A stretch of 64,000 nt of DNA from NCBI GenBank assembly GCA_000181795.3, contig CM012953.1:13649612-13713611 (forward strand). Direction: 5' to 3'. Of the stretch, positions 50,401 to 62,126 are shown in pieces. Positions within the stretch are counted from its first letter, which is position 1, and every line of letters starts with the position of its first letter. A program made the position numbers and the translations under genes. The stretch is from Trichinella spiralis (lineage: Eukaryota; Nematoda; Enoplea; Trichinellida; Trichinellidae). The notes beneath the pieces are model-generated. The model worked only from the letters and a program-made list of their open reading frames with translations. It ran no database searches and was not told where the DNA came from.

Positions 50401-53400
50401 GCGAGGTGAACGTGTATAGAGCAAGTGACAATTTTGCCAAGCATGGCTAAGTCAGTCGAATGAAAGAAAGAAAGAATGAATGAATAAATGAAATACATTT
50501 TTACAAGTGAAACAGTTGCAAATCACAAAATTGCTGACAACAAAAATGACCATTGACGCAAATGGTTGTCAAAATTTGGAGGATAATAATTTTCCAATAT
50601 TTTTTTTTCAAAACGATAATTGCAAAATGATGCGCATAACTTTTGTTTCAATTGTGGAATCAATAAACCGCAAAAGGGCAACTAACGCATGAATGAATAA
50701 ATGAATGAATGAACACAACGCATAAGTGCAATTGGCAACCTTGGAAAAACGGAAAATTTGACGGCATTTAAATAATAAATTTTTTATTACAATCAAAATG
50801 TCAAATCAAATTCTGAAATGGAAATAGTAAATTACTGTCGAAGAGAACATTATGCAACGCGATGCAAAGTAAATTAATTTTAATATCACTTCCATTAAAG
50901 ATAAATAGGAAATTCATTTCAATCACGTCGGTCGGTTGGAAAGAAGAAAAAAACGCAACGCAAACAATTATTGAAGTCAAAAAAATGATTGCTTGTTGAT
51001 CAATAATTAATAATAATTGAACTGCAAAAGCAAAAACAACCTTCTAACAACAACCTCTGCTCACATTGTGCAATATTATATATCATGGGTTAGCTTTATG
51101 TAAATTAAATACACAATACATACTTGGAGAAATAAATTGGAAAATAAAATTATGACAAATCTTTTGAATAAATAAATGAACAAAGATTGAACAGAGAAGA
51201 AAAAAAAATATATATACTCAAATTAAAATAAAAACATTTAGTTAAATTGCAAAAATTAATAAATTAATTGTTGTTCCATTCTTTTCCAATTTTGTCTTTC
51301 AAATAAGCATTAACACTTTATTATTATTATCATTCTTATTCATTTATAAAAAGATAAAATTTCTGATTAATTCGTAAACAATTAGGAAAAAAAAGATTTA
51401 ATCATTCCTCTTTCGCTGGAGTAAATTTTACTTAACACTATACTTATGTGTGAACATAATTCCACACGTGGGAAAATATTATAATTTTTTTTCCCACAAT
51501 TTATACAAAATAAGAAACTGTCGACAGCCTAATTTCTCGTTTCACAAAATCATACATACTCAGAACAATTTTCATTCAACTCTGCTGCTCATTCTTCTTC
51601 CAACTGTAATTCTTTATTCACTAAATTAGTCCACTTATTCACTCTGGAATAATAGTAACTGTGAGTAGATGAAAAAATTCTAATAATCGACTGTTTATCT
51701 TGCTTGCCTTTCTGTTGGGCAGATAGATAGATTATTCACAGATGAACCATTTCTATTAAATTCATAAATTCCGTTCATAAATACCAGATATCTGTTTACG
51801 AACGCGTTGACAAAAACAAACTTCATTAATCATAAGACGTACAGCATCCACCCCTCCCCTTCCTCCTCGCTCCCTTTCCATTTCATAAAATTTTACATGT
51901 TCTGCATCAATTACAAATGCTAATTAAAAACAGATCGCGTAAAGCACGCTTTACCACGAATGTGAATTTCTCGTGATTCAACAATCGATACTCGAAATTA
52001 AGCATGCTTAAAACTCTGCTGTTTCCCCTCGTGTCACATTTCCCTACCGCCTGAAGTTCACTGTGACCAAGTTTCAAGCTGATGACCCAAAATTAAGTAA
52101 ATTTTATTATCATCATTTAACTTCACGAAACGAATAAATGCGTTTTTGATATTATCATCATCTCCACTCCATCATCACAACATTTCAATTAAGGTTAATC
52201 GGTATAAATTTCATTAATAACAAAACAGAAAAATATTATTTTAACTTTAAAACAAAACAAAACACAAATACTCCTCCAAAATGTCACAGAACAAAGAAAA
52301 AAAAACCGTGCCATGCATAATAACATTTGAGTTTGGTTATCAAATAAAAATTCGTCAGAAAGTTAGCTAATTAGATAGACAGATATTAACAAAACTTATG
52401 TGTAGATATCTTGAAACAAAAAAAAACGAAATCAAAAAAATAATAATAAGAATCTATTTAAAATATTAAATGTTGAACGCAAAATGCACACACAACATGA
52501 TTATCTGTCCATTGCACGCATGTGTTGTTTTCTTTTCTTTTGTATTAAAATATTCAAATCAATATATGCAAAAGAAGCTATCAGCAGATATTGTTTGTTA
52601 ATACCCACCGTTTACCATGGAAACCATCATTTCAAATAAAGGAGAAAAAAAAATTCAAAATCGATCAAAACTATTCAAAGAACTGAATACCTCTGCAATT
52701 GTAGAGGAAATGAACGCGCTATTAGATTTTTCCAGATATTAGAATTATTAGCATGAAAATTAAAATAATGAACCAAAAATAAGCAAGCAACTGCCAAACT
52801 TACCAAAGCTGCATTTCGTTTCGATTTCGACGTTGGTCGAACCATAGGAACCACAATACGAGAATCTTCTTCAACTGGCGTGAATTCCAACGAACTGGAC
52901 CGTCTGCTTGCAGACGAATGGGCAAAACGGTACCGTTGCAATTTTGCCGACTCGCCTATGTAGCCAATGGAATGGGCAGTCGACAAAACAACAACAGGAT
53001 TAGCTACAGTGGATGCTGCTGGTGAAGATATGCTAATTTCTGAACACTTTGCCTGTCTGTGACGAACGTTATGAGTTGGTGGTGGTGGTGGACGTTTGCA
53101 TTTTCCGTGAGCTTTAGTGTCAAACGGTCCAGCCGGCAACGCATCATCCGTTGAACTCTGACCACCGGCAACTATGCAAGCATCTTCGGCACTTGCGAGA
53201 CTATTCGCTGAACAAAACACAATAAATAAACAAATAAACAACAACAGTCAACAATTGATTAAACAAAACAATACACAAACAAACGAAAATATCAAAAGAA
53301 AAATAATTAGTTGGGTCAATTCAATGCGCATCAAAGTTGCCATAAAATTAATCTCAGGTCAGACGAAAGCATTTGCACGACCCACTGCTAGATAATAAAC

Positions 53401-53498
53401 ACGGTCATTCAACGGTCATGCTTGGGAGTGACAGCCGGAAAGGGCCAACCAAAAGCCTATGTACCTTTTTTGGGTCATGGTGGTGATAAAATTTAGCA

Positions 53499-53541
<43 letters not shown>

Positions 53542-56500
53542 TTTACTGGACAATGGTCATTTTAACAGATAATTTTCCATTCATGATACATTTCCGACAA
53601 ATATAAATAAAAATCTTTTTTCACACTGAATAATAACTTTAGAATTTTCATTCACAAAACCTATTCACCTTCGAACTAATTAATCTTTACAACTAATTAA
53701 TTTCCACTCTATAAATATTTATACGCGTTAACTTACAAAACCTTGTTTGATTATAAAAAATTTTTTCATGAAAGTAATAAATTCACATAAAATGACTAGT
53801 TAGGAAAAGTTTTCATTTCACAAAAATTCACCAACAGCCATTCATGTTAAAACTTGCTTTTCACTTAATTAAATACTGTCATTGATTTGCAAAATTTAAA
53901 ATTATAATAAATGCCAAGTAGAAACAGTCAAAAATAAATCACACATAGCCCATAATCATTCTAAAATTCATTTTCAAGTGAAAATATTACATAAAAGAAC
54001 AAATAATTAACATATCATCACAACATGCTATTGAAATTGACAATCATGCATTTCAAAAAAAAACGCATGCTAAATTAAAGAAAAATTTTAATGACATTTA
54101 TCATATATTTTATTCATAAATATTATTTTTAAAACACTTAATATGTGCCTTTTTTTAATGACATTCAAACAATGACATCTTTTCTTTCAACCTTGCTTTC
54201 GAAAAATAAAATTCTAATTGCCCTCAAAGTGCAAACAGAAAAGAATAAGAAGAGACATTTCAAATAATAATTTTTACATTGCAAGCATGAATGAATGTCC
54301 ATTCGTCAATAACAATAACAATAAAGAATAACAGATATAATGATAATATTAAAATACCTGATTGTTTTGAATTGCTACGTAACATTTCAAAAAATTCTTC
54401 AGCCAATTTATAATGCATTTAAAATTGTGAATGAAAAGAACTTTCCAAATGAACTATTTTCAGATGACATGCAAATATATACCATATGCGCATAATTATG
54501 CGGAATATATACATATGTATAAATAAATATACAGATGAATTTCAAAGAAAAAAAAGTACGCATGCTGGTAGAGTTGAGAAAGTGGAAATTAATTTGATGA
54601 AAAACAGTGAAGCAATCTTCAGACATACTTCAACACTTTAGAATTGTCTAGCTGGTGTGAAGAGGAGAAAAAAAAAAGACATTCCGGTCAAGTACGTCAA
54701 CCGAATCCCAGATCTTTCAACCAGTTCCTCAGTGTACAACTTTATTCATAAATATTACATTATTATTATTATTATTATTATTATGGATGGGTGGATGCAT
54801 ACAACATTGCAAAACGGTTAAGCTGAGAATCATATTCAAAGATAGCATCATCATCATCACTGGATACTGCCGGACAAATGCCAAGATATGCCAAGAGACA
54901 GATACATCACCAGTGTGAAGTGAATGAAATGAAATTCCAAATGCAGACACAACAACAACAACAACAGCAATCCTGGTCCAAATTTTTCAAGGCCAGTTGG
55001 GAAGAAACTTGAAGAAAAAGAATAAAATTGATTGTGAACAACACAACATTTCCAACAAAAAGCCAATTGCAAAATAGTTTCAACATGAATATCCCAACAA
55101 AACCCTTCCCCCTTTAACAATAAAAGCAAACCAACAGTCCAAAAATATGCCAACAAAAATTCAAATATAAAATTGGCTAATCATTTAATCACATTATGCA
55201 AAATATGTGTGAATGTGTTGTGGAAAAAATTTTCAAACTTGCCAAAAAAACACGACAAATCTTTCACCTTTCACTACCAATCTGCATCAACAACGTATAA
55301 ATTAATAAATGATTGAATATGTTTTGAAATTTGCATATTGCAATCAGTTTTAGCAATGATTAAGAGAAGAACTAGGCATTGGAAAAGCAAAAGAAGAAGA
55401 AGAAGAAGAAGAAACAAAATAGTCCCCATTCATATCTCTCATTCACAATTTCCAGTATGCTAATTTGTTGTTGTTGTTGTTGTTTTCATTCAATAAAATG
55501 CTAATTTAATTGTTCATTAACAAAAAATTACCATTAATTCCATTTGTTACACTCTTGCAACTAGTTGCCGAAGATAGAAAAAACATAAATCATTCAAAAA
55601 CTCTGATGAAATTACAAATAATTCCCACATTTCACGATGGCATCATCAGAACTAAACTAATTAGCATAAAAGCAAAAAGAGAAACATTTACAGATCAAAC
55701 TTTAATTTTCACTAATCGAATCGTTAAAAATTGAATATTTGTCAGCTCAATGATGAATGAATGGCCCAATGCGTCATCAGGAAAGTTTGCTGAATATGTT
55801 GTGTTGGTTAATTTTGCAAATTGGCTCGCCAACAATCCAACGCAATTTTCTTGGAAAATTAGCAAAATCACGGGAACGGGACAAACATATGGGACATATT
55901 CCATTGTTGACCAACTGTCGTTAATCCATCCCATCTCATCAAAGTGGACAACAAATTCTTTATCCGAATCGGCAAATAAAGTCAAAGTCCGGCAAATGTA
56001 TACATATACATACATGCTCAGACGACTCTCTGACTGATGCTAATTTTCAACCCTGACACCATCACCGCCGACCGACTACTTTCAATAATACTAATAGCAA
56101 ATTATAATTTTAATTAATAAAAAAAAACGAATTATTTCAACACATGTCGAACAGAACATCTGAATGAATGAACTGTGTGTGGTACAACTTTAAAAAATTA
56201 ATATTAGAATTAAAAAAAATTGCAAATTATCGAAATTTATTATTATCACAATAAATTATTCCACATAATAAATCAACAACTTTTATATTTAAAATAAAAT
56301 TACAACAGTTGAAAATTAACATGTTTCACTGTTGTTGTTTTTGCTGTCGTTTTGAGACAAGTTTAAGAGAATGTTCATGCCACACCCAAAAAAGCTAAGA
56401 TAGCCAAAAACTAACCTGTCCTGATTGATAATAATAATAAGAAGAAGATGGGAAAATTGTTCAATAAATAAATTATAATAACATCATATGCAGAAAGAGA

Positions 56501-59500
56501 GAGAGAGAAAAAGGAACAAAATGAAAAGTGAGAAGTGAAGTAGTGAATTCAGTTTTTCAAATTTATGTCATATTTGGATGTTTAGCAGAAAAAAGAGCAC
56601 ATTGCATTCAATGGAGCAAGTAAAGAACTGTTGCGGTGGAATACAATCCAGTTTAGCTTGTTTCCTAATCACCTCAATCAAAATGCACCACTGCCTCAGG
56701 GAAAATGATTATTATTATGCTGTTGCTGCTGCTGCTGATGTTGGTAATGATGATGATGATGATGATGTGCTTGTAAAGGCATCGATAACAATAAATAATA
56801 TACTGTACTTCCTGGATACTTATTCTTTTTTTTTCATTTCTTACACTTCTTCCAATATAAATTCCCTTCCGAAGAATATTTTTTAAAGAAATAAAAAAAA
56901 ACAGGAAATAATCATTTTTCATACGGAAGTGAAAAACTTATTATCAAAAAGAAGTATCTGAAAATTTTACAGTCTAATTAACAAAACGTAGAGTAAGAAA
57001 ACTTTTTGAAACCATACATACACTTATATCTTATTTTTGATTTTTTGCATTCTAAACAATAATGTCAAACATGAAAATTCATAATGATACCTTCACAAGT
57101 CGTTCACAATTATTAACTTTTGAAAAAAAAAGTGCAATTTTCACAAATTCATATTATTACCAGTAGTAACAATATTATCAAATATATAATCATTTTCTTC
57201 CAGTTTTACTACCAAAAATTAATACAAATCAAAAAATAAAGCATAATTTAAAAAGTTAATAAAGACAAACAAAAAATTCAACTGCAATAACAAGCAAACT
57301 TTCCACAATTCAAAATAACATAATTAATTAATTGTTCTACTAGTGATCCGTGAACAACAACTATCTCTCTCTACTTTCTTACGTAAAGAATTGAAAATTC
57401 ATGCTTTAAAATAATTATTAAAATATAAAAATACACAAATCTTATCATCTTCAATCATCAAACAAAAGTGATACAAATACTGACGTTTGGCCACGTTTAT
57501 TTGCATGCGTGATGAAAAAATGATAAACTTTCTCATGCAGCAAATGCTATGAAAAAATACATTCCATTCCCATTATTATTCATTGCACACAATTGTAATT
57601 AATATTTGAATTATAAACACAACAACATTTTCAGCATGACAGAACAAAATATTATTAATATAAAATATGAAAACAATCGCGCGAAATGAAATTAATAAAA
57701 AATTAATTCCCCTGTAAAATAATAATTCCCCAAAACTGCGTATTTATGCATTTGATGACGTGCAAATACATAAATAAATAACACAAACAATAGAAACATT
57801 GCCTACGAGCTCGACAAACGACAAATGTGCAAACTGAGTGTAGATGCAAAATGCAACAGTAAAATGTGAACTTAAATAAAGCGTATTATTAAAGCAAAAC
57901 GGTGCAACATGCGCACAAGTAATAGAATAAATTTTTTTTACTATCAATTTAATAGAAATCAAAAATTTTTTAAATCAACCCTTGCATAGTGATAATTAGT
58001 GTAAAAATGGAACAGTTTCCCGTGAAATTATTCAAATTAAAATTAAAACATCCCACTGCAAACATTGAGCATCATCATCATCATCAACAGCAAATGAAAA
58101 ACAAAGCAAACTGCCAATGAAGAACAACAATCTTCAATGTTACGTCATCAGGCGTATTACGGCTGTGATGATCGGTATATTAAAAGGAAATGGATATGTT
58201 TAAACAAAATCAGATAAATATTGAAAATTAAAAAAAGTTGCTCAACTTAAATTTCATAAGTAATTCACACAAAGAAGAAACTGTGATTTTTCACAACTGC
58301 TGAACAAGAACAGTATAAACATATTTTTATAAATGAAACAAAAAAATTCTAATAAATAAATAAAATTAATTACACATGCAACAATTATATAAATTTATCA
58401 AGTTATTATATTAACAGAATATTTTTTTGAATTCAATATTATTATTATTATTATAGAATTTCACTGAATAAAAAGATATATATGTATATTTGAATTTGTT
58501 TTACCTAAATCAGCTCGAACACCATGAAGAGCAGCACAGGCAATTTCAAATTGTAGGCGAATATCACTTGTTTGATGAGCAGGGCAGGCAGGAATATTTC
58601 CTTTCGACTCTCGAGTATCGGTTTGCTGTACAAATTGGTAACAGTTGGGCATGGACTGGGCCTCTTCGAGCAGACGTTCACTGAGGCCACGCAACGGAGG
58701 TGAACCTTGGTCAACAACGTGGTGGTGGTCGTTGGCCCTACAACGAGCCACGGACAAACTGCTGCTGCTGCTGTTGCTGTTATTGTTGTGGTTGTTCGAA
58801 AAATGCAAAGAAGCGGCATGGGCGTTGGCCACTGTCCGACCATCCGCAACGATCTGCCGGGAACCAGTGCCGTCCACATTTGCAAGCAAACTTTGTTCGA
58901 GTTGCTTCTTCGCCTTCAAGGCGTTGCGCTTCCTAGGCGCCGGCACTGGTGAAAAGCCGGCTGGTAGAACCGTAGTAGCCGTTGTAACCACTGGTGCAAC
59001 CTTGGTAAATAATAATAATAATAATTTCTTCTATATTTGAAAAATCACCACCAAAAATACAACATATACACACACACAGATCGTGTAATGTGATCCATTG
59101 AGAAAAAATTACATGACAAAAATACTAAAAAAAAACTGATGTCGCCTGACCTGTGGAAAAGGATGCCTGTGATCTGGCTATGCAAACAAATACAGCCAAA
59201 GCAAGCAGGTTCTGTTTGCTTTGTCATGCAACAATACAAACAAAGCTCGAAGTCGAATCAGAAACGCGAATTAAAGCCGTAACACATGTGATGAAGAAGG
59301 AAAAAAGCTTTTTTTTAAACTATACATATATACGTATGTATAAGTTGTTTTAAATTTAAACTTTTTTCATTCATTACACATCAACAGATTGAAAAATACT
59401 CACGGGCATGAGTAACGCAAAATACAACATTTACATTTCCGAACAGAATTCGTATATACACATATACATATCGAATGAGCGCACGGAATGAGCGGGATTG

Positions 59501-62008
59501 GAGGAGCGTCAATTCAGCTGAGCTTACCAATGTCACTGATCAAAATGACCAATCCTCATCATCGTAGTGATCAATTTTGATAAGCAGGTTCAATTCATAA
59601 GTAACGGCGTTTATTCAAAAAAGAAAGAAATTATTTTTTAATGCACATTTTGCAGTATGGTAAAAATTTGCAAAATTGAAGCAGTACGTGAAACAACATC
59701 ATCGTCTGTGAAATGGAAAATGTATAAATTAAAAAATTAATAAAGTACAACAAAATGAAAAAGTATGAAACCATTGTCATATGCGATTTCTCATTTTTAC
59801 AATCATACCTGTTGATATTTATTGCGATCAAATTCGGAAGGAAAGAATAAAATATACAAGGAAATGATATATGAATTGAACATTTGGAAAAGAAAAAAAA
59901 AACCTTCAAGCACACATTGAATTAAAAAAATGCTTCACTGACCAAATCAACTTTAAAACGATCATGAAAATATTTTTTTAAAATAAACACTGACCAAAAA
60001 AAAATATCAACTCCAACAACATAACAATGAAAAATTGAAAAAAAAAGAAAACTTTTTCATCAGGTAAGTTATCATTCATATTTGATATAATAAATGTGAA
60101 TATTGAAACATTCGATAAGAATAATTAAAGGGAAAGTTTAAAGATTTAAAGGAATAAATGAAAAAAAGGAAAATTGAAAGAGAAAAGAAAATTATGAAAA
60201 AGATGAGTTGAAAATGTGTGAGAAAAAAAAATTAGTTGACGATGATGATGATTTGAATGAAGAAGTAACGAAAGAGTGTTGTTGTAACTAGCCAGCAGCC
60301 AGTCAGTAGTTAGCTGAGCTTGCTGTTAGCTATATAGATAGGTTTGCTTGCTCTCTCTCTCTTCTGCATACAACTGACATCATCATCATCACCACCACCA
60401 CCACCAGAAACATCTACACCAAGCAACATTATCATAAAACCAGCAGTCAGAAAGTGAAGCAATTTTCAAAATCGGCTTCAAAACTGGACAATTAATTGTC
60501 CAATTGGAACATATGGAACGCGTCTGTTGAACGAACCGAAGCGAATAAAATTGAAAGCCCCTCGTCGCACAATTATTATTCATACTTTTATTACTCTCTT
60601 TTCTGCCTGTTGACGACGCAAGCAACAAGCTAAAAGCAGGTATCACGAAAAAAATAACAAATACCTTCTTTATATTATCAATATATTTCTTATACTTGTA
60701 TTATTAAATGTATAAATTATCAAAAACAGGCACTATATATACATATATTGTTGCTCAGCTGGACAAACGTTTCACTTACATTATCGACCAAACGTTACTT
60801 TCCGTTTCAAAAGCTGTTAATCAATTCAGCCTATCCAAAGATTGCAAAGCTACTTTACTTGAATGAATGCAAAAGCAAAATTTCCCTTTACAGCTAATGA
60901 GACAAACATTCGCCGTAACGTTGAGAATTTGTAAATCAATCGAATTTGAAAATTTCAATAAACATTCAAATCGCATTGCACAATTACCAAATTTATGACA
61001 ATTGGAGTAAAATTCTGTTTAAAATTTAACCAAACAACAAAATATGCATTTAATAATTTTAAACTTGAACAGTTTAATTGAAAATGAATTAAGATGTCAA
61101 ATTATTCGATTCCAAATTATCAAGTTGAACAACAGTAACAACATTTTTTGCTCAAATATACAGAATACATACAGCTAGCTGATTTTGAATTTTGTTCAAT
61201 TTTACTAAATCTACTCACCACCGTGTGGAAAAAGTAGTTTCATTTACGTTGTAACAAGTGAAACATTTAAAAACCCTTCACTAACATATTCAAAAATATT
61301 ATCATCATAACAAATTCTAGTTAAAGCAAAATGTTAACAATATAAATAATTCAGTAATGAATCATCTGATGATCAATTAAAAATTTTCGATAAATAAATA
61401 AATAAATAAATGTAAAAAGAATTAACAAATTCTTCCTTTCACATGTTCATAAAAGAGGAATGAGAGAGTGAAAGAAAATTTCATTTCTACAATAAAATGA
61501 TGAGGCGATTATATTGCCTGGATTTGTAAAAGAATTGCATTTTCAATTATGGGAAGAATTTAGTTAGTCTTCTTCTCTTTTTTTGTTATCCATTAAACAA
61601 ATGCTTGCTATCGGTGAAAGTTGCTAAAAGTTTTCAACTTGGTGAAAAGAAAAAAATTCTACTAGTAAAAGAACAACATCTTGAACAATAATTTTCACTT
61701 TAAAACGCCGTGAAGTGCGTGTGTGAAGCGAAAGAAAACTTTTCCTCTGATCAATGCATTTAAATTATGAGGAAAAATTTTACAAAAAATCATTCTTTAG
61801 AGCGGATAAATTAGTCAGTTATTCATAATTGAACTATAATAAATTTTTAATAAAATCTCGAAAATGAACATCTGTATGTTTTTGTTTTTTGGTGAACGTA
61901 CCGATGCATGTCAGAAGATGGCGATTCCCTTATGTCCATTATTAAATTTATCATTAATTTAAATAATACCTGCTTTTTTACAAATTTCCAACTTACCGTT
62001 TCAAACAT
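32640..62008 (-). CDS. DLC1: DLC1/STARD8/STARD13-family RhoGAP with START domain, 17 coding exons
   Basis: Rho GTPase-activating protein of the deleted-in-liver-cancer family; down-regulates RhoA at adhesions. Exons: 61997-62008, 58505-59000, 52804-53207, 45189-46400, 41871-42047, 36290-36332, 35941-36121, 34752-34993, 34458-34640, 34270-34395, 34070-34200, 33774-33965, 33553-33687, 33319-33482, 33130-33255, 32841-33023, 32640-32757; 4125 nt, 1374 aa, every phase fits. Long disordered N-terminal 750 residues (poly-Ser/Thr, PPPPP, SLEFTPVEED); I see no SAM domain. RhoGAP about 923-1133: VFGTALSVIVQRTGHPLP, arginine finger GIFRKSG (R about 963), LSETF, LLPDENREVL, NLAICLAPSLF. START about 1160-1374: DSFPLKLWRCWTEVEAPP, GGCVLVAFSV, RSRLTYISRIDLRG, ending GPETRL. 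Start choice: ATG at 62008 has two in-frame stops just upstream and four codons before a GTAAGT donor. Upstream alternative exons are possible. The N-terminal exon chain rests on phase and composition, the C-terminal half on homology. Confidence 0.88.
36333..41870 (-). other. DLC-like intron 5 (5.5 kb)
   Basis: Intron between the exons 41871-42047 and 36290-36332. Contains (CTAT)n at 36403-36430, (CAT)n at 36809-36830 and (CTAC)n at 41585-41604. About 38580-39150 is clearly less AT-rich and holds short + strand ORFs (ATG at 38713 running into a GT donor after 8 codons; a 42-codon ORF at 38839-38967). An open + frame of 77 codons lies at 39619-39852. None can be tied to a known family. Confidence 0.5.
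36403..36430. repeat. (CTAT)n microsatellite
   Basis: Seven perfect tetramer copies in DLC-like intron 5. Confidence 0.9.
42048..45188 (-). other. DLC-like intron 4 (3.1 kb)
   Basis: AT-rich intron with (TTA)n at about 43072-43093 and at 44377-44409. A 66-codon + strand frame at 43959-44159 is basic (Arg/Lys/His-rich) and not obviously low-complexity, but has no known motif. Otherwise nothing recognised. Confidence 0.5.
44377..44409. repeat. (TTA)n microsatellite
   Basis: About eleven perfect trimer copies in DLC-like intron 4. Confidence 0.9.
45785..45895 (-). repeat. Coding trinucleotide repeats (poly-Thr/Ala and poly-Ser) in DLC-like exon 4
   Basis: Within the 1212-nt exon 45189-46400, mixed ACN and TCN codon runs encode two Thr runs separated by Ala, then a Ser run. 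A second TCN run at about 45239-45260 encodes eight Ser. The repeats stay in frame, as expected of a real disordered coding segment. Confidence 0.8.
46401..52803 (-). other. DLC-like intron 3 (6.4 kb)
   Basis: Longest intron of the gene. Contains (CA)n at 47731-47750. The + frame at 47440-47649 (69 codons) begins six bases after a strong acceptor-like tttttttttcag (AG near 47433). A less AT-rich island lies at about 48180-49260 with overlapping short ORFs. No domain recognised; some of these could be alternative promoters or first exons. Confidence 0.45.
47731..47750. repeat. (CA)n microsatellite
   Basis: Ten perfect dinucleotide copies in DLC-like intron 3. Confidence 0.9.
53501..53538. repeat. 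(TA)n microsatellite
   Basis: Nineteen uninterrupted AT dinucleotides; a likely cruciform/slippage site and assembly-sensitive. Confidence 0.95.
55389..55413. repeat. (AAG)n purine microsatellite
   Basis: Eight perfect trimer copies in DLC-like intron 2; an all-purine strand. Confidence 0.85.
59001..61996 (-). other. DLC-like intron 1 (3.0 kb)
   Basis: Intron between the four-codon first coding exon and the exon 58505-59000. It has (CAC)n at about 60391-60406 and a short (CT)n at about 60350-60361. The patch near 59480-59545 is less AT-rich. No coding exon with fitting phase found. Confidence 0.5.
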
Positions 62009-62126
62009 TCATCAGAAATTTTGTGGAAAACCAAACTGTAGAACTTTGTCCAATGTTCTTCTCCTTCTTCTTCAGTCTACCTGTTTCCCAGTCAACAATG
62101 AATGATCATTTACAATTTTACATTTC
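61997..62126 (-). promoter_or_regulatory. Leader exon carrying the DLC-like start codon
   Basis: On the minus strand a strong acceptor (tttttctttcag, AG at 62127-62128) opens the exon and a near-consensus donor (ACG|gtaagt) closes it at 61997. All three frames contain stops across most of the exon, but the ATG at 62008 opens four codons into the donor in phase 0, which the next exon requires. The acceptor implies an upstream noncoding exon or a trans-spliced leader. Confidence 0.55.

Larger units (their letters stand above)
53208..58504 (-). other. DLC-like intron 2 (5.3 kb)
   Basis: AT-rich intron with a long pure (TA)n tract at 53501-53538, (TTA)n at about 54762-54783, (AAG)n at 55389-55413 and (GAT)n at about 56749-56767. 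Overlapping open frames on both strands at 55695-56037 are the longest here; see rejected items. No supported gene. Confidence 0.5.

Noticed and set aside
55695..56015. Minus-strand 106-codon ORF whose start (C-R-T-L ... VVHFDEMGW ... YVPYVC) faintly resembles a TGF-beta cystine-knot N-terminus
   Set aside because: After the first about 40 residues none of the knot cysteines or the C-terminal CGC pattern is present, a plus-strand ORF of similar length overlaps it, and no splice exon continues it. Chance resemblance is more likely.
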